A stretch of 64,000 nt of DNA from Crassaminicella indica (GCF_019203185.1 NZ_CP078093.1:682001-746000), one strand, 5' to 3'. Counted from the first letter of the stretch, positions 8,076-17,842 are shown. Notes: a model not told the origin generated them from the letters alone. Made by a program: numbers and translations.

Positions 8076-9044
8076 TTAGTTCATTTCTGATTTTATTTTT
8101 TTTATATCATCATTAGTTAATCCTGTTGCTTTAATAATAGTAGGTATATCTATTCCCATTAATAATAAATTTTTTGCAATCCCTCTACGCTCTTGTATTT
8201 GCCCTTTTTTCATACCTTTTTGTATCCCTTTTTCTTCTCTAAGCTTGAATTCTTCTTCAATCTTTCTTCCTAGATTGCTAATCATTTTCTCCACCTCCAT
8301 ATGATTAGTTTCTTCTAATGCCTTATATATATGTTCTCCTATTTTCTCATCAAATCTATTTTTGAATATATTTATTATCCATCTATTAAACACTTGTATT
8401 TGCTCTTTTGTTCCTTTTTTTCCAAGAATTCTGCCTATTAGCTTTAGTCTTTTTAGTATTTCTTCTATTGCTACATCTTGATCTAGTAAAAATATTGAAC
8501 TTACTAGGTTCGCAATCTCTAACAGTTCCTCTTCCTTCATTCTATTTACATCAAAAAGCATATATCGAAAATCTATAATATTTTCTTCAAATAACTCATA
8601 TCCATTCAAAACTTCTTTAAAATTTCTTACTGCTGTCCATTTGTTTTTTCCATTATATAAAACAATGGGTACAATCGCTGGCAATCTATAATCTTTTCTT
8701 TTTTTAACTTTATCTTCTGTATTATTTAGTTCTTCTCTCCATATTTCCGTCATATACATGAGTAGTCTTATAGGCATTCTATAATCTACTTTTGATTGTA
8801 ATTCTAATAATACATAAAAGATGATATCTTTTCCATCTATATTTACCTTATAAACAACATCTGCTTCTTCCTGTTTAAAATCTTTCAATATAAATTCTTT
8901 ATCTATTAAAATCAAATTATCTTCTTCTATTAATTTTACCCATTCCTTCTTCACAAAGCTCCTTAAAAATTCAAGAAAAGTTTTCTTATGCGAAAGAATT
9001 TCCTTATATCCTATATCATGTTCATGCTTGATTTTATCCTTCAT
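8076..9044 (-). CDS. rpn: Rpn-family nuclease, array copy 3 (2 linker repeats)
   Basis: Full-length, 322 residues, catalytic residues intact. The linker has two units (IQKG, MKKG). The inner ATG is at 8285, giving a predicted 69-residue C-terminal protein (8076-8285). With truncated copy 4 and copy 5 it forms the block that recurs as copies 7-9. Confidence 0.92.
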   Translation of the reverse strand: MKDKIKHEHDIGYKEILSHKKTFLEFLRSFVKKEWVKLIEEDNLILIDKEFILKDFKQEEADVVYKVNIDGKDIIFYVLLELQSKVDYRMPIRLLMYMTEIWREELNNTEDKVKKRKDYRLPAIVPIVLYNGKNKWTAVRNFKEVLNGYELFEENIIDFRYMLFDVNRMKEEELLEIANLVSSIFLLDQDVAIEEILKRLKLIGRILGKKGTKEQIQVFNRWIINIFKNRFDEKIGEHIYKALEETNHMEVEKMISNLGRKIEEEFKLREEKGIQKGMKKGQIQERRGIAKNLLLMGIDIPTIIKATGLTNDDIKKIKSEMN

Positions 9045-9210
9045 TTTTACACCATCTTTTTATTTTCATTATATCATATTATTACAATCCCTATTGCAGT
9101 TTTCTTCTTAATATTTAATACACTTTTTTATAAATCTATACCATAAAATAAACACCTCTACTACAATAGAAGCTGCTGACAATATGATGTTAGTATAAAA
9201 GCATTGACAT

Positions 9211-9397
9211 AGATCTAGAACATTGGCTATTCAACCTGAATTCCTACTCCTTGATGAACCTTTTTCTGCATTAAACTATAAAACTCAACTTGCCGTAACT
9301 GACATCATTAGAATTATGCTCAAAAAAAGAAAAAACAGCTATTTTGGTAACCCACAACATAGCAAAAGCAATGTCTCCTAAAAGACATACAAATTGA
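9211..9397 (+). pseudogene. ABC ATPase relic, spacer 3/4
   Basis: Walker B region (FLLLDEPFSALN) preserved. Loss of two A residues in the A-run shifts the frame before the H-loop. This spacer lacks the MITE-like element and matches spacer 7/8 in diagnostic bases (CGTAACTGAC; ATATAATGGT). Confidence 0.72.
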
Positions 9398-9409
9398 ATA
9401 CATAAAAAT

Positions 9410-9446
9410 AATCCAAGGACATATAATGGTAAATCATCCTCGGATT
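9410..9446. terminator. Bidirectional terminator, array unit 4
   Basis: AATCCAAGGA with TCCTCGGATT, downstream of the truncated copy 4. Confidence 0.78.
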
Positions 9447-9532
9447 TTTATTTTTTGTATAATACTTATTTAAAGTATATCTTTACAACTTATTCTATAT
9501 TTTCATTCTAAACAAAATTTTTATCATCAATC

Positions 9533-9745
9533 TTAGTTCATTTCTGATTTTATTTTTTTTATATCATCATTAGTTAATCCTGTTGCTTTAATAATAGTAG
9601 GTATATCTATTCCCATTAATAATAAATTTTTTGCAATCCCTCTACGCTCTTGTATTTGCCCTTTTTGTATCCCTTTTTCTTCTCTAAGCTTGAATTCTTC
9701 TTCAATCTTTCTTCCTAGATTGCTAATCATTTTCTCCACCTCCAT
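9533..9745 (-). CDS. Truncated rpn copy 4: orphan RpnS-like C-terminal ORF
   Basis: Only the last ~70 codons of an rpn gene remain (one IQKG unit, intact C-terminus). The 5' break is just upstream, where GTTTCTTCT runs into TAAGCACTAAGC at about 9755-9770. The fragment keeps the GGAGGTGG site and the inner ATG at 9730, so a 65-residue protein (9533-9730) can still be made. It has no promoter of its own in view and would depend on read-through from copy 5, which ends only 48 bases upstream without a terminator. It could be a simple relic, but the precise retention of the antitoxin-type ORF is suggestive. Confidence 0.6.
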   Translation of the reverse strand: MEVEKMISNLGRKIEEEFKLREEKGIQKGQIQERRGIAKNLLLMGIDIPTIIKATGLTNDDIKKIKSEMN

Positions 9746-9792
9746 ATGATTAGTTTCTTCTTAAGCACTAAGCAAAATTTTTATCATCAATC

Positions 9793-10773
9793 TTAATTCA
9801 TTTCTGATTTGATTTTTTTTATATCATCATTAGTTAATCCTGTTGCTTTAATAATAGTAGGTATATCTATTCCCATTAATAATAAATTTTTTGCAATCCC
9901 TCTACGTTCTTGTATTTGCCCTTTTTTCATACCTTCTTGCATTCCTTTTTGTATCCCTTTTTCTTCTCTAAGCTTGAATTCTTCCTCAATCTTTCTTCCT
10001 AGATTGCTAATCATTTTCTCCACCTCCATATGATTAGTTTCTTCTAATGCCTTATATATATGTTCTCCTATTTTCTCATCAAATCTATTTTTGAATATAT
10101 TCATTATCCATCTATTAAACACTTGTATTTGCTCTTTTGTTCCTTTTTTCCCAAGAATTCTGCCTATTAGCTTTAGTCTTTTTAGTATTTCTTCTATTGC
10201 TACATCTTGATCTAGTAAAAATATTGAACTTACTAGATTCGCAATCTCTAACAGTTCCTCTTCCTTCATTCTATTTACATCAAAAAGCATATAGCGAAAA
10301 TCTATAATATTTTCTTCAAATAACTCATATCCGTTCAAAACTTCTTTAAAATTTCTTACTGCTGTCCATTTGTTTTTTCCATTATATAAAACAATTGGTA
10401 CAATCGCTGGTAATCTATAATCTTTTCTTTTTTTTACTTTGTCTTCTGTATTATTTAGTTCTTCTCTCCATATTTCCGTCATATACATGAGTAGTCTTAT
10501 AGGCATTCTATAATCTACTTTTGATTGTAATTCTAATAATACATAAAAGATGATATCTTTTCCATCTATATTTACCTTATAAACAACATCTGCTTCTTCT
10601 TGTTTAAAATCTTTCAATATAAATTCTTTATCTATTAAAATCAAATTGTCTTCTTCTATTAATTTTACCCATTCCTTCTTCACAAAGCTCCTTAAAAATT
10701 CAAGAAAAGTTTTCTTATGCGAAAGAATTTCCTTATATCCTATATCATGTTCATGCTTGATTTTATCCTTCAT
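9793..10773 (-). CDS. rpn: Rpn-family nuclease, array copy 5 (3 linker repeats)
   Basis: Full-length, 326 residues, catalytic triad intact, three linker units (IQKG, MQEG, MKKG). It carries the Met variant in 'RWIMNIF', shared with copies 6 and 10. The inner ATG at 10014 predicts a 73-residue C-terminal product. Its downstream terminator has been replaced by truncated copy 4, so its transcript probably continues into the orphan ORF. Confidence 0.92.
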   Translation of the reverse strand: MKDKIKHEHDIGYKEILSHKKTFLEFLRSFVKKEWVKLIEEDNLILIDKEFILKDFKQEEADVVYKVNIDGKDIIFYVLLELQSKVDYRMPIRLLMYMTEIWREELNNTEDKVKKRKDYRLPAIVPIVLYNGKNKWTAVRNFKEVLNGYELFEENIIDFRYMLFDVNRMKEEELLEIANLVSSIFLLDQDVAIEEILKRLKLIGRILGKKGTKEQIQVFNRWIMNIFKNRFDEKIGEHIYKALEETNHMEVEKMISNLGRKIEEEFKLREEKGIQKGMQEGMKKGQIQERRGIAKNLLLMGIDIPTIIKATGLTNDDIKKIKSEMN

Positions 10774-10999
10774 TTTTACACCATCTTTTTATTTTCATTA
10801 TATCATATTATTACAATACCTATCGCAGTTTTCTTCTTAATATTTAATACACTTTTTTATAAATCTATACCATAAAATAAACACCTCTACTACAATAGAA
10901 GCTGCTGACAATATGATGTTAGTATAAATGCATGAACACAAAAAGTGTATTTTATATTAAAAAAAGACAAACCGCTAAAAATTTTCAATGGTTTGTCAG

Positions 11000-11166
11000 C
11001 AACCTGAATTACTACTCCTTGATGAACCTTTTTCTGCATTAAACTATAAAACTCAACTTGCCGTAGCTGACATCATCAGAATTATGCTCAAAAAAAGAAA
11101 AAAACAGCTGTTTAGGTAACCCACAACATAGCAGAAGCAATATCTCCTAAAAGACATACAAATTGA
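11000..11166 (+). pseudogene. ABC ATPase relic, spacer 5/6
   Basis: Begins only at QPELLLLDEP. The first ~8 codons seen in other relics are replaced by a hairpin (GACAAACC...GGTTTGTC, 10966-10997). A frameshift in the A-run precedes the H-loop. The spacer is otherwise AT-rich repeats. Confidence 0.72.
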
Positions 11167-11178
11167 ATACATAAAAAT

Positions 11179-11215
11179 AATCCAAGGACATATAATAGTA
11201 AATCATCCTCGGATT
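11179..11215. terminator. Bidirectional terminator, array unit 6
   Basis: Same AATCCAAGGA / TCCTCGGATT hairpin downstream of rpn copy 6. Confidence 0.8.
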
Positions 11216-11302
11216 TTTATTTTTTGTATAATACTTATTTAAAGTATATCTTTACAACTTATTCTATTTTTTCATTCTAAACAAAAATTTTTATCATCAA
11301 TC

Positions 11303-12307
11303 TTAATTCATTTCTGATTTTATTTTTTTTATATCATCATTAGTTAATCCTGTTGCTTTAATAATAGTAGGTATATCTATTCCCATTAATAATAAATTTT
11401 TTGCAATCCCTCTACGTTCTTGTATTTGCCCTTTTTTCATACCTTCTTGCATTCCTTTTTGTATACCTTCTTGCATTCCTTTTTGTATCCCTTTTTCTTC
11501 TCTAAGCTTGAATTCTTCTTCAATCTTTCTTCCTAGATTGCTAATCATTTTCTCCACCTCCATATGATTAGTTTCTTCTAATGCCTTATATATATGTTCT
11601 CCTATTTTCTCATCAAATCTATTTTTGAATATATTCATTATCCATCTATTAAACACTTGTATTTGCTCTTTTGTTCCTTTTTTCCCAAGAATTCTGCCTA
11701 TTAGCTTTAGTCTTTTTAGTATTTCTTCTATTGCTACATCTTGATCTAGTAAAAATATTGAACTTACTAGATTCGCAATCTCTAACAGTTCCTCTTCCTT
11801 CATTCTGTTTACATCAAAAAGCATATATCGAAAATCTATAATATTTTCTTCAAATAACTCATATCCGTTCAAAACTTCTTTAAAATTTCTTACTGCTGTC
11901 CATTTGTTTTTTCCATTATATAAAACAATTGGTACAATCGCTGGTAATCTATAATCTTTTCTTTTTTTAACTTTGTCTTCTGTATTATTTAGTTCTTCTC
12001 TCCATATTTCCGTCATATACATGAGTAGTCTTATAGGCATTCTATAATCTACTTTTGATTGTAATTCTAATAATACATAAAAGATGATATCTTTTCCATC
12101 TATATTTACCTTATAAACAACATCTGCTTCTTCCTGTTTAAAATCTTTCAATATAAATTCTTTATCTATTAAAATCAAATTATCTTCTTCTATTAATTTT
12201 ACCCATTCCTTCTTCACAAAGCTCCTTAAAAATTCAAGAAAAGTTTTCTTATGCGAAAGAATTTCCTTATATCCTATATCATGTTCATGCTTGATTTTAT
12301 CCTTCAT
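11303..12307 (-). CDS. rpn: Rpn-family nuclease, array copy 6 (5 linker repeats)
   Basis: Full-length, 334 residues, active-site residues intact, five linker units like copies 2 and 11 but with the Met variant of copies 5 and 10. The inner ATG at 11548 predicts an 81-residue product. The mix of markers (five repeats, Met variant, CTCCTT silent variant) shows it is a mosaic of neighbouring copies. Confidence 0.92.
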   Translation of the reverse strand: MKDKIKHEHDIGYKEILSHKKTFLEFLRSFVKKEWVKLIEEDNLILIDKEFILKDFKQEEADVVYKVNIDGKDIIFYVLLELQSKVDYRMPIRLLMYMTEIWREELNNTEDKVKKRKDYRLPAIVPIVLYNGKNKWTAVRNFKEVLNGYELFEENIIDFRYMLFDVNRMKEEELLEIANLVSSIFLLDQDVAIEEILKRLKLIGRILGKKGTKEQIQVFNRWIMNIFKNRFDEKIGEHIYKALEETNHMEVEKMISNLGRKIEEEFKLREEKGIQKGMQEGIQKGMQEGMKKGQIQERRGIAKNLLLMGIDIPTIIKATGLTNDDIKKIKSEMN

Positions 12308-12533
12308 TTTTACACCATCTTTTTATTTTCATTATATCATATTATTACAATCCCTATTGCAGTTTTCTTCTTAATATTTAATACACTTTTTTATAAATCT
12401 ATACCATAAAATAAACACCTCTACTACAATAGAAGCTGCTGACAATATGATATTAGTATAAAAGAAATTTTTTGCTAATTATTGAAGCAACTTCCTCTGT
12501 TGCTAACAATATGATGTTAGTATAAAAGCATTA

Positions 12534-12763
12534 ACACAAAAAGTGAGATATAATAAATATATCTGAAAGGACGTGTCCTGTAGATAAAAGATATGATCTA
12601 GATTAAAAAATGATAGTATAACTATACAATACAACTGATAGCACCTTGAAAGATCTCGAAAGCAAATATAGCACAACCTCAGCTACTATTTAAAATAGTA
12701 TACTCCAATTACCCCAGATGAATGAATTTGAAAAAATTTCTACTTAATACCCACTTTTTGTGT
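12534..12763. repeat. MITE-like element in spacer 6/7
   Basis: Inverted ends ACACAAAAAGTG (12534-12545) and CACTTTTTGTGT (12752-12763), nearly identical to the spacer 2/3 element, with the same ATT flanks. Confidence 0.55.
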
Positions 12764-12775
12764 CTAGGATATTGA

Positions 12776-12967
12776 CATAGATCTAGAACATTGGCTATTC
12801 AACCTGAATTACTACTCCTTGATGAACCTTTTTCTGCATTAAACTATAAAACTCAACTTGCCGTAGCTGACAACATTAGAAGTATGCTCAAAAAAAAGAA
12901 AAAAACAGCTATTTTGGTAACCCACAACATAGCAGAAGCAATGTCTCCTAAAAAACATACAAATTAA
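12776..12967 (+). pseudogene. ABC ATPase relic, spacer 6/7 (best preserved)
   Basis: An unbroken 63-codon frame reads from RSRTLAIQPE through LLLLDEPFSALN (Walker B, D-loop) and ILVTHNIAEAMS (H-loop) to a TAA at 12965. This identifies the source as a SsuB/TauB-type importer ATPase. It lacks the N-terminal two thirds and any start, so it is a fragment, convergent with the rpn gene of its own unit across the shared terminator. Confidence 0.8.
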
Positions 12968-12979
12968 ATACATAAAAAT

Positions 12980-13016
12980 AATCCAAGGACATATAATAGT
13001 AAATCATCCTCGGATT
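12980..13016. terminator. Bidirectional terminator, array unit 7
   Basis: Same hairpin downstream of rpn copy 7. Confidence 0.8.
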
Positions 13017-13103
13017 TTTATTTTTTGTATAATACTTATTTAAAGTATATCTTTACAACTTATTCTATTTTTTCATTCTAAACAAAAATTTTTATCATCA
13101 ATC

Positions 13104-14096
13104 TTAGTTCATTTCTGATTTGATTTTTTTTATATCATCATTAGTTAATCCTGTTGCTTTAATAATAGTAGGTATATCTATTCCCATTAATAATAAATTT
13201 TTTGCAATCCCTCTACGCTCTTGTATTTGCCCTTTTTTCATACCTTTTTGTATCCCTTCTTGCATTCCTTTTTGTATCCCTTTTTCTTCTCTAAGCTTGA
13301 ATTCTTCTTCAATCTTTCTTCCTAGATTGCTAATCATTTTCTCCACCTCCATATGATTAGTTTCTTCTAATGCCTTATATATATGTTCTCCTATTTTTTC
13401 ATCAAATCTATTTTTGAATATATTTATTATCCATCTATTAAACACTTGTATTTGCTCTTTTGTTCCTTTTTTCCCAAGAATTCTACCTATTAGCTTTAGT
13501 CTTTTTAGTATTTCTTCTATTGCTACATCTTGATCTAGTAAAAATATTGAACTTACTAGGTTCGCAATCTCTAACAGTTCCTCTTCCTTCATTCTGTTTA
13601 CATCAAAAAGCATATATCGAAAATCTATAATATTTTCTTCAAATAACTCATATCCATTCAAAACTTCTTTAAAATTTCTTACTGCTGTCCATTTGTTTTT
13701 TCCATTATATAAAACAATTGGTACAATCGCTGGTAATCTATAATCTTTTCTTTTTTTCACTTTATCTTCTGTATTATTTAGTTCTTCTCTCCATATTTCC
13801 GTCATATACATGAGTAGTCTTATAGGCATTCTATAATCTACTTTTGATTGTAATTCTAATAATACATAAAAGATGATATCTTTTCCATCTATATTTACCT
13901 TATAAACAACATCTGCTTCTTCCTGTTTAAAATCTTTCAATATAAATTCTTTATCTATTAAAATCAAATTATCTTCTTCTATTAATTTTACCCATTCCTT
14001 CTTCACAAAGCTCCTTAAAAATTCAAGAAAAGTTTTCTTATGCGAAAGAATTTCCTTATATCCTATATCATGTTCATGCTTGATTTTATCCTTCAT
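13104..14096 (-). CDS. rpn: Rpn-family nuclease, array copy 7 (4 linker repeats)
   Basis: Full-length, 330 residues, catalytic residues intact, four linker units (IQKG, MQEG, IQKG, MKKG). The inner ATG at 13337 predicts a 77-residue product. It is positionally equivalent to copy 3 in the block duplication yet has two more linker units, so repeat number changed after or independently of the block event. Confidence 0.92.
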   Translation of the reverse strand: MKDKIKHEHDIGYKEILSHKKTFLEFLRSFVKKEWVKLIEEDNLILIDKEFILKDFKQEEADVVYKVNIDGKDIIFYVLLELQSKVDYRMPIRLLMYMTEIWREELNNTEDKVKKRKDYRLPAIVPIVLYNGKNKWTAVRNFKEVLNGYELFEENIIDFRYMLFDVNRMKEEELLEIANLVSSIFLLDQDVAIEEILKRLKLIGRILGKKGTKEQIQVFNRWIINIFKNRFDEKIGEHIYKALEETNHMEVEKMISNLGRKIEEEFKLREEKGIQKGMQEGIQKGMKKGQIQERRGIAKNLLLMGIDIPTIIKATGLTNDDIKKIKSEMN

Positions 14097-14262
14097 TTTT
14101 ACACCATCTTTTTATTTTCATTATATCATATTATTACAATCCCTATTGCAGTTTTCTTCTTAATATTTAATACACTTTTTTATAAATCTATACCATAAAA
14201 TAAACACCTCTACTACAATAGAAGCTGCTGACAATATGATGTTAGTATAAAAGCATTGACAT

Positions 14263-14449
14263 AGATCTAGAACATTGGCTATTCAACCTGAATTCCTACT
14301 CCTTGATGAACCTTTTTCTGCATTAAACTATAAAACTCAACTTGCCGTAACTGACATCATTAGAATTATGCTCAAAAAAAGAAAAAACAGCTATTTTGGT
14401 AACCCACAACATAGCAAAAGCAATGTCTCCTAAAAGACATACAAATTGA
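14263..14449 (+). pseudogene. ABC ATPase relic, spacer 7/8
   Basis: Same sequence state as spacer 3/4 (frameshift in the A-run, CGTAACTGAC variant), as expected from the ~5052-base block duplication. Confidence 0.72.
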
Positions 14450-14461
14450 ATACATAAAAAT

Positions 14462-14498
14462 AATCCAAGGACATATAATGGTAAATCATCCTCGGATT
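14462..14498. terminator. Bidirectional terminator, array unit 8
   Basis: Same hairpin downstream of truncated copy 8, with the loop variant ATATAATGGT shared with unit 4. Confidence 0.78.
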
Positions 14499-14584
14499 TT
14501 TATTTTTTGTATAATACTTATTTAAAGTATATCTTTACAACTTATTCTATATTTTCATTCTAAACAAAATTTTTATCATCAATC

Positions 14585-14797
14585 TTAGTTCATTTCTGAT
14601 TTTATTTTTTTTATATCATCATTAGTTAATCCTGTTGCTTTAATAATAGTAGGTATATCTATTCCCATTAATAATAAATTTTTTGCAATCCCTCTACGCT
14701 CTTGTATTTGCCCTTTTTGTATCCCTTTTTCTTCTCTAAGCTTGAATTCTTCTTCAATCTTTCTTCCTAGATTGCTAATCATTTTCTCCACCTCCAT
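14585..14797 (-). CDS. Truncated rpn copy 8: second orphan RpnS-like ORF
   Basis: Appears to be an exact repeat of truncated copy 4, 5052 bases away, with the same 5' junction (TTCTTAAGCACTAAGC). GGAGGTGG and the inner ATG at 14782 are retained, giving a 65-residue ORF (14585-14782) with one IQKG unit. Copy 9 ends 48 bases upstream without a terminator, so read-through is plausible. It has stayed open after duplication. Confidence 0.6.
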   Translation of the reverse strand: MEVEKMISNLGRKIEEEFKLREEKGIQKGQIQERRGIAKNLLLMGIDIPTIIKATGLTNDDIKKIKSEMN

Positions 14798-14844
14798 ATG
14801 ATTAGTTTCTTCTTAAGCACTAAGCAAAATTTTTATCATCAATC

Positions 14845-15825
14845 TTAATTCATTTCTGATTTGATTTTTTTTATATCATCATTAGTTAATCCTGTTGCTT
14901 TAATAATAGTAGGTATATCTATTCCCATTAATAATAAATTTTTTGCAATCCCTCTACGTTCTTGTATTTGCCCTTTTTTCATACCTTCTTGCATTCCTTT
15001 TTGTATCCCTTTTTCTTCTCTAAGCTTGAATTCTTCCTCAATCTTTCTTCCTAGATTGCTAATCATTTTCTCCACCTCCATATGATTAGTTTCTTCTAAT
15101 GCCTTATATATATGTTCTCCTATTTTCTCATCAAATCTATTTTTGAATATATTTATTATCCATCTATTAAACACTTGTATTTGCTCTTTTGTTCCTTTTT
15201 TCCCAAGAATTCTGCCTATTAGCTTTAGTCTTTTTAGTATTTCTTCTATTGCTACATCTTGATCTAGTAAAAATATTGAACTTACTAGGTTCGCAATCTC
15301 TAACAGTTCCTCTTCCTTCATTCTGTTTACATCAAAAAGCATATATCGAAAATCTATAATATTTTCTTCAAATAACTCATATCCGTTCAAAACTTCTTTA
15401 AAATTTCTTACTGCTGTCCATTTGTTTTTTCCATTATATAAAACAATTGGTACAATCGCTGGTAATCTATAATCTTTTCTTTTTTTTACTTTGTCTTCTG
15501 TATTATTTAGTTCTTCTCTCCATATTTCCGTCATATACATGAGTAGTCTTATAGGCATTCTATAATCTACTTTTGATTGTAATTCTAATAATACATAAAA
15601 GATGATATCTTTTCCATCTATATTTACCTTATAAACAACATCTGCTTCTTCTTGTTTAAAATCTTTCAATATAAATTCTTTATCTATTAAAATCAAATTG
15701 TCTTCTTTTATTAATTTTACCCATTCCTTCTTCACAAAGCTTCTTAAAAATTCAAGAAAAGTTTTCTTATGCGAAAGAATTTCCTTATATCCTATATCAT
15801 GTTCATGCTTGATTTTATCCTTCAT
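14845..15825 (-). CDS. rpn: Rpn-family nuclease, array copy 9 (3 linker repeats)
   Basis: Full-length, 326 residues, three linker units, inner ATG at 15066 (73-residue product). It matches copy 5 in position and repeat count but has Ile instead of Met in 'RWIINIF'. It also has a private Glu40-to-Lys change in 'VKLIKEDN', away from the predicted active site. This indicates drift or gene conversion after block duplication. Confidence 0.92.
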   Translation of the reverse strand: MKDKIKHEHDIGYKEILSHKKTFLEFLRSFVKKEWVKLIKEDNLILIDKEFILKDFKQEEADVVYKVNIDGKDIIFYVLLELQSKVDYRMPIRLLMYMTEIWREELNNTEDKVKKRKDYRLPAIVPIVLYNGKNKWTAVRNFKEVLNGYELFEENIIDFRYMLFDVNRMKEEELLEIANLVSSIFLLDQDVAIEEILKRLKLIGRILGKKGTKEQIQVFNRWIINIFKNRFDEKIGEHIYKALEETNHMEVEKMISNLGRKIEEEFKLREEKGIQKGMQEGMKKGQIQERRGIAKNLLLMGIDIPTIIKATGLTNDDIKKIKSEMN

Positions 15826-16117
15826 TTTTACACCATCTTTTTATTTTCATTATATCATATTATTACAATACCTATCGCAGTTTTCTTCTTAATATTTAAT
15901 ACACTTTTTTATAAATCTATACCATAAAATAAACACCTCTACTACAATAGAAGCTGCTGACAATATGATATTAGTATAAAAGCCAGTTTTTTTGCTAATT
16001 ATTGAAGCAACTTCCTCTGTTGCTAACAATATGATGTTAGTATCAAAGCATAAACACAAAAAGTGTATTTTATATTTAAAAAAGACAAACCACTAAAAAT
16101 TTTCAATGGTTTGTCAG

Positions 16118-16283
16118 CAACCTGAATTCCTACTCCTTGATGAACCTTTTTCTGCATTAAACTATAAAACTCAACTTGCCGTAGCTGACATCATTAGAAT
16201 TATGCTCAAAAAAAGAAAAAACAGCTATTTTGGTAACCCACAACATAGCAAAAGCAATGTCTCCTAAAAGACAGATAAATTGA
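16118..16283 (+). pseudogene. ABC ATPase relic, spacer 9/10
   Basis: Truncated start as in spacer 5/6 (hairpin 16084-16115 directly upstream) and a frameshift in the A-run before the H-loop. Walker B is intact. Confidence 0.72.
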
Positions 16284-16295
16284 ATACATAAAAAT

Positions 16296-16332
16296 AATCC
16301 AAGGACATATAATAGTAAATCATCCTCGGATT
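16296..16332. terminator. Bidirectional terminator, array unit 10
   Basis: Same AATCCAAGGA / TCCTCGGATT hairpin downstream of rpn copy 10. Confidence 0.8.
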
Positions 16333-16420
16333 TTTATTTTTTTGTATAATACTTATTTAAAGTATATATTTACAACTTATTCTATATTTTCATTCTAAGC
16401 AAAAATTTTCATCATCAATC

Positions 16421-17437
16421 TTAGTTCATTTCTGATTTTATTTTTTTTATATCATCATTAGTTAATCCTGTTGCTTTAATAATAGTAGGTATATCTATTC
16501 CCATTAATAATAAATTTTTTGCAATCCCTCTACGTTCTTGTATTTGCCCTTTTTTCATACCTTTTTGTATCCCTTCTTGCATTCCTTTTTGTATCCCTTC
16601 TTGCATTCCTTTTTGTATCCCTTTTTCTTCTCTAAGCTTGAATTCTTCTTCAATCTTTCTTCCTAGATTGCTAATCATTTTCTCCACCTCCATATGATTA
16701 GTTTCTTCTAATGCCTTATATATATGTTCTCCTATTTTCTCATCAAATCTATTTTTGAATATATTCATTATCCATCTATTAAACACTTGTATTTGCTCTT
16801 TTGTTCCTTTTTTCCCAAGAATTCTGCCTATTAGCTTTAGTCTTTTTAGTATTTCTTCTATTGCTACATCTTGATCTAGTAAAAATATTGAACTTACTAG
16901 ATTCGCAATCTCTAACAGTTCCTCTTCCTTCATTCTGTTTACATCAAAAAGCATATATCGAAAATCTATAATATTTTCTTCAAATAACTCATATCCGTTC
17001 AAAACTTCTTTAAAATTTCTTACTGCTGTCCATTTGTTTTTTCCATTATATAAAACAATTGGTACAATCGCTGGTAATCTATAATCTTTTCTTTTTTTTA
17101 CTTTGTCTTCTGTATTATTTAGTTCTTCTCTCCATATTTCCGTCATATACATGAGTAGTCTTATAGGCATTCTATAATCTACTTTTGATTGTAATTCTAA
17201 TAATACATAAAAGATGATATCTTTTCCATCTATATTTACCTTATAAACAACATCTGCTTCTTCTTGTTTAAAATCTTTCAATATAAATTCTTTATCTATT
17301 AAAATCAAATTGTCTTCTTCTATTAATTTTACCCATTCCTTCTTCACAAAGCTCCTTAAAAATTCAAGAAAAGTTTTCTTATGCGAAAGAATTTCCTTAT
17401 ATCCTATATCATGTTCATGCTTGATTTTATCCTTCAT
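16421..17437 (-). CDS. rpn: Rpn-family nuclease, array copy 10 (6 linker repeats)
   Basis: The longest copy, 338 residues, with six linker units (three IQKG, two MQEG, one MKKG). Catalytic residues are intact, and the Met variant is shared with copies 5 and 6. The inner ATG at 16678 predicts an 85-residue product. Confidence 0.92.
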   Translation of the reverse strand: MKDKIKHEHDIGYKEILSHKKTFLEFLRSFVKKEWVKLIEEDNLILIDKEFILKDFKQEEADVVYKVNIDGKDIIFYVLLELQSKVDYRMPIRLLMYMTEIWREELNNTEDKVKKRKDYRLPAIVPIVLYNGKNKWTAVRNFKEVLNGYELFEENIIDFRYMLFDVNRMKEEELLEIANLVSSIFLLDQDVAIEEILKRLKLIGRILGKKGTKEQIQVFNRWIMNIFKNRFDEKIGEHIYKALEETNHMEVEKMISNLGRKIEEEFKLREEKGIQKGMQEGIQKGMQEGIQKGMKKGQIQERRGIAKNLLLMGIDIPTIIKATGLTNDDIKKIKSEMN

Positions 17438-17663
17438 TTTTACACCATCTTTTTATTTTCATTATATCATATTATTACAATACCTATCGCAGTTTTCTTC
17501 TTAATATTTAATACACTTTTTTATAAATCTATACCATAAAATAAACACCTCTACTACAATAGAAGCTGCTGACAATATGATGTTAGTATAAATGCATGAA
17601 CACAAAAAGTGTATTTTATATTAAAAAAAGACAAACCGCTAAAAATTTTCAATGGTTTGTCAG

Positions 17664-17830
17664 CAACCTGAATTACTACTCCTTGATGAACCTTTTTCTG
17701 CATTAAACTATAAAACTCAACTTGCCGTAGCTGACATCATCAGAATTATGCTCAAAAAAAGAAAAAAACAGCTGTTTAGGTAACCCACAACATAGCAGAA
17801 GCAATATCTCCTAAAAGACATACAAATTGA
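17664..17830 (+). pseudogene. ABC ATPase relic, spacer 10/11
   Basis: Nearly identical to the spacer 5/6 relic: truncated start after a GACAAACC...GGTTTGTC hairpin (17630-17661) and a frameshift before the H-loop. Confidence 0.72.
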
Positions 17831-17842
17831 ATACATAAAAAT

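Noticed and set aside
9809-10033. Plus-strand ORF opposite the rpn C-terminus (also 13120, 14861)
   Set aside because: Shadow of the repeat-rich linker on the opposite strand.
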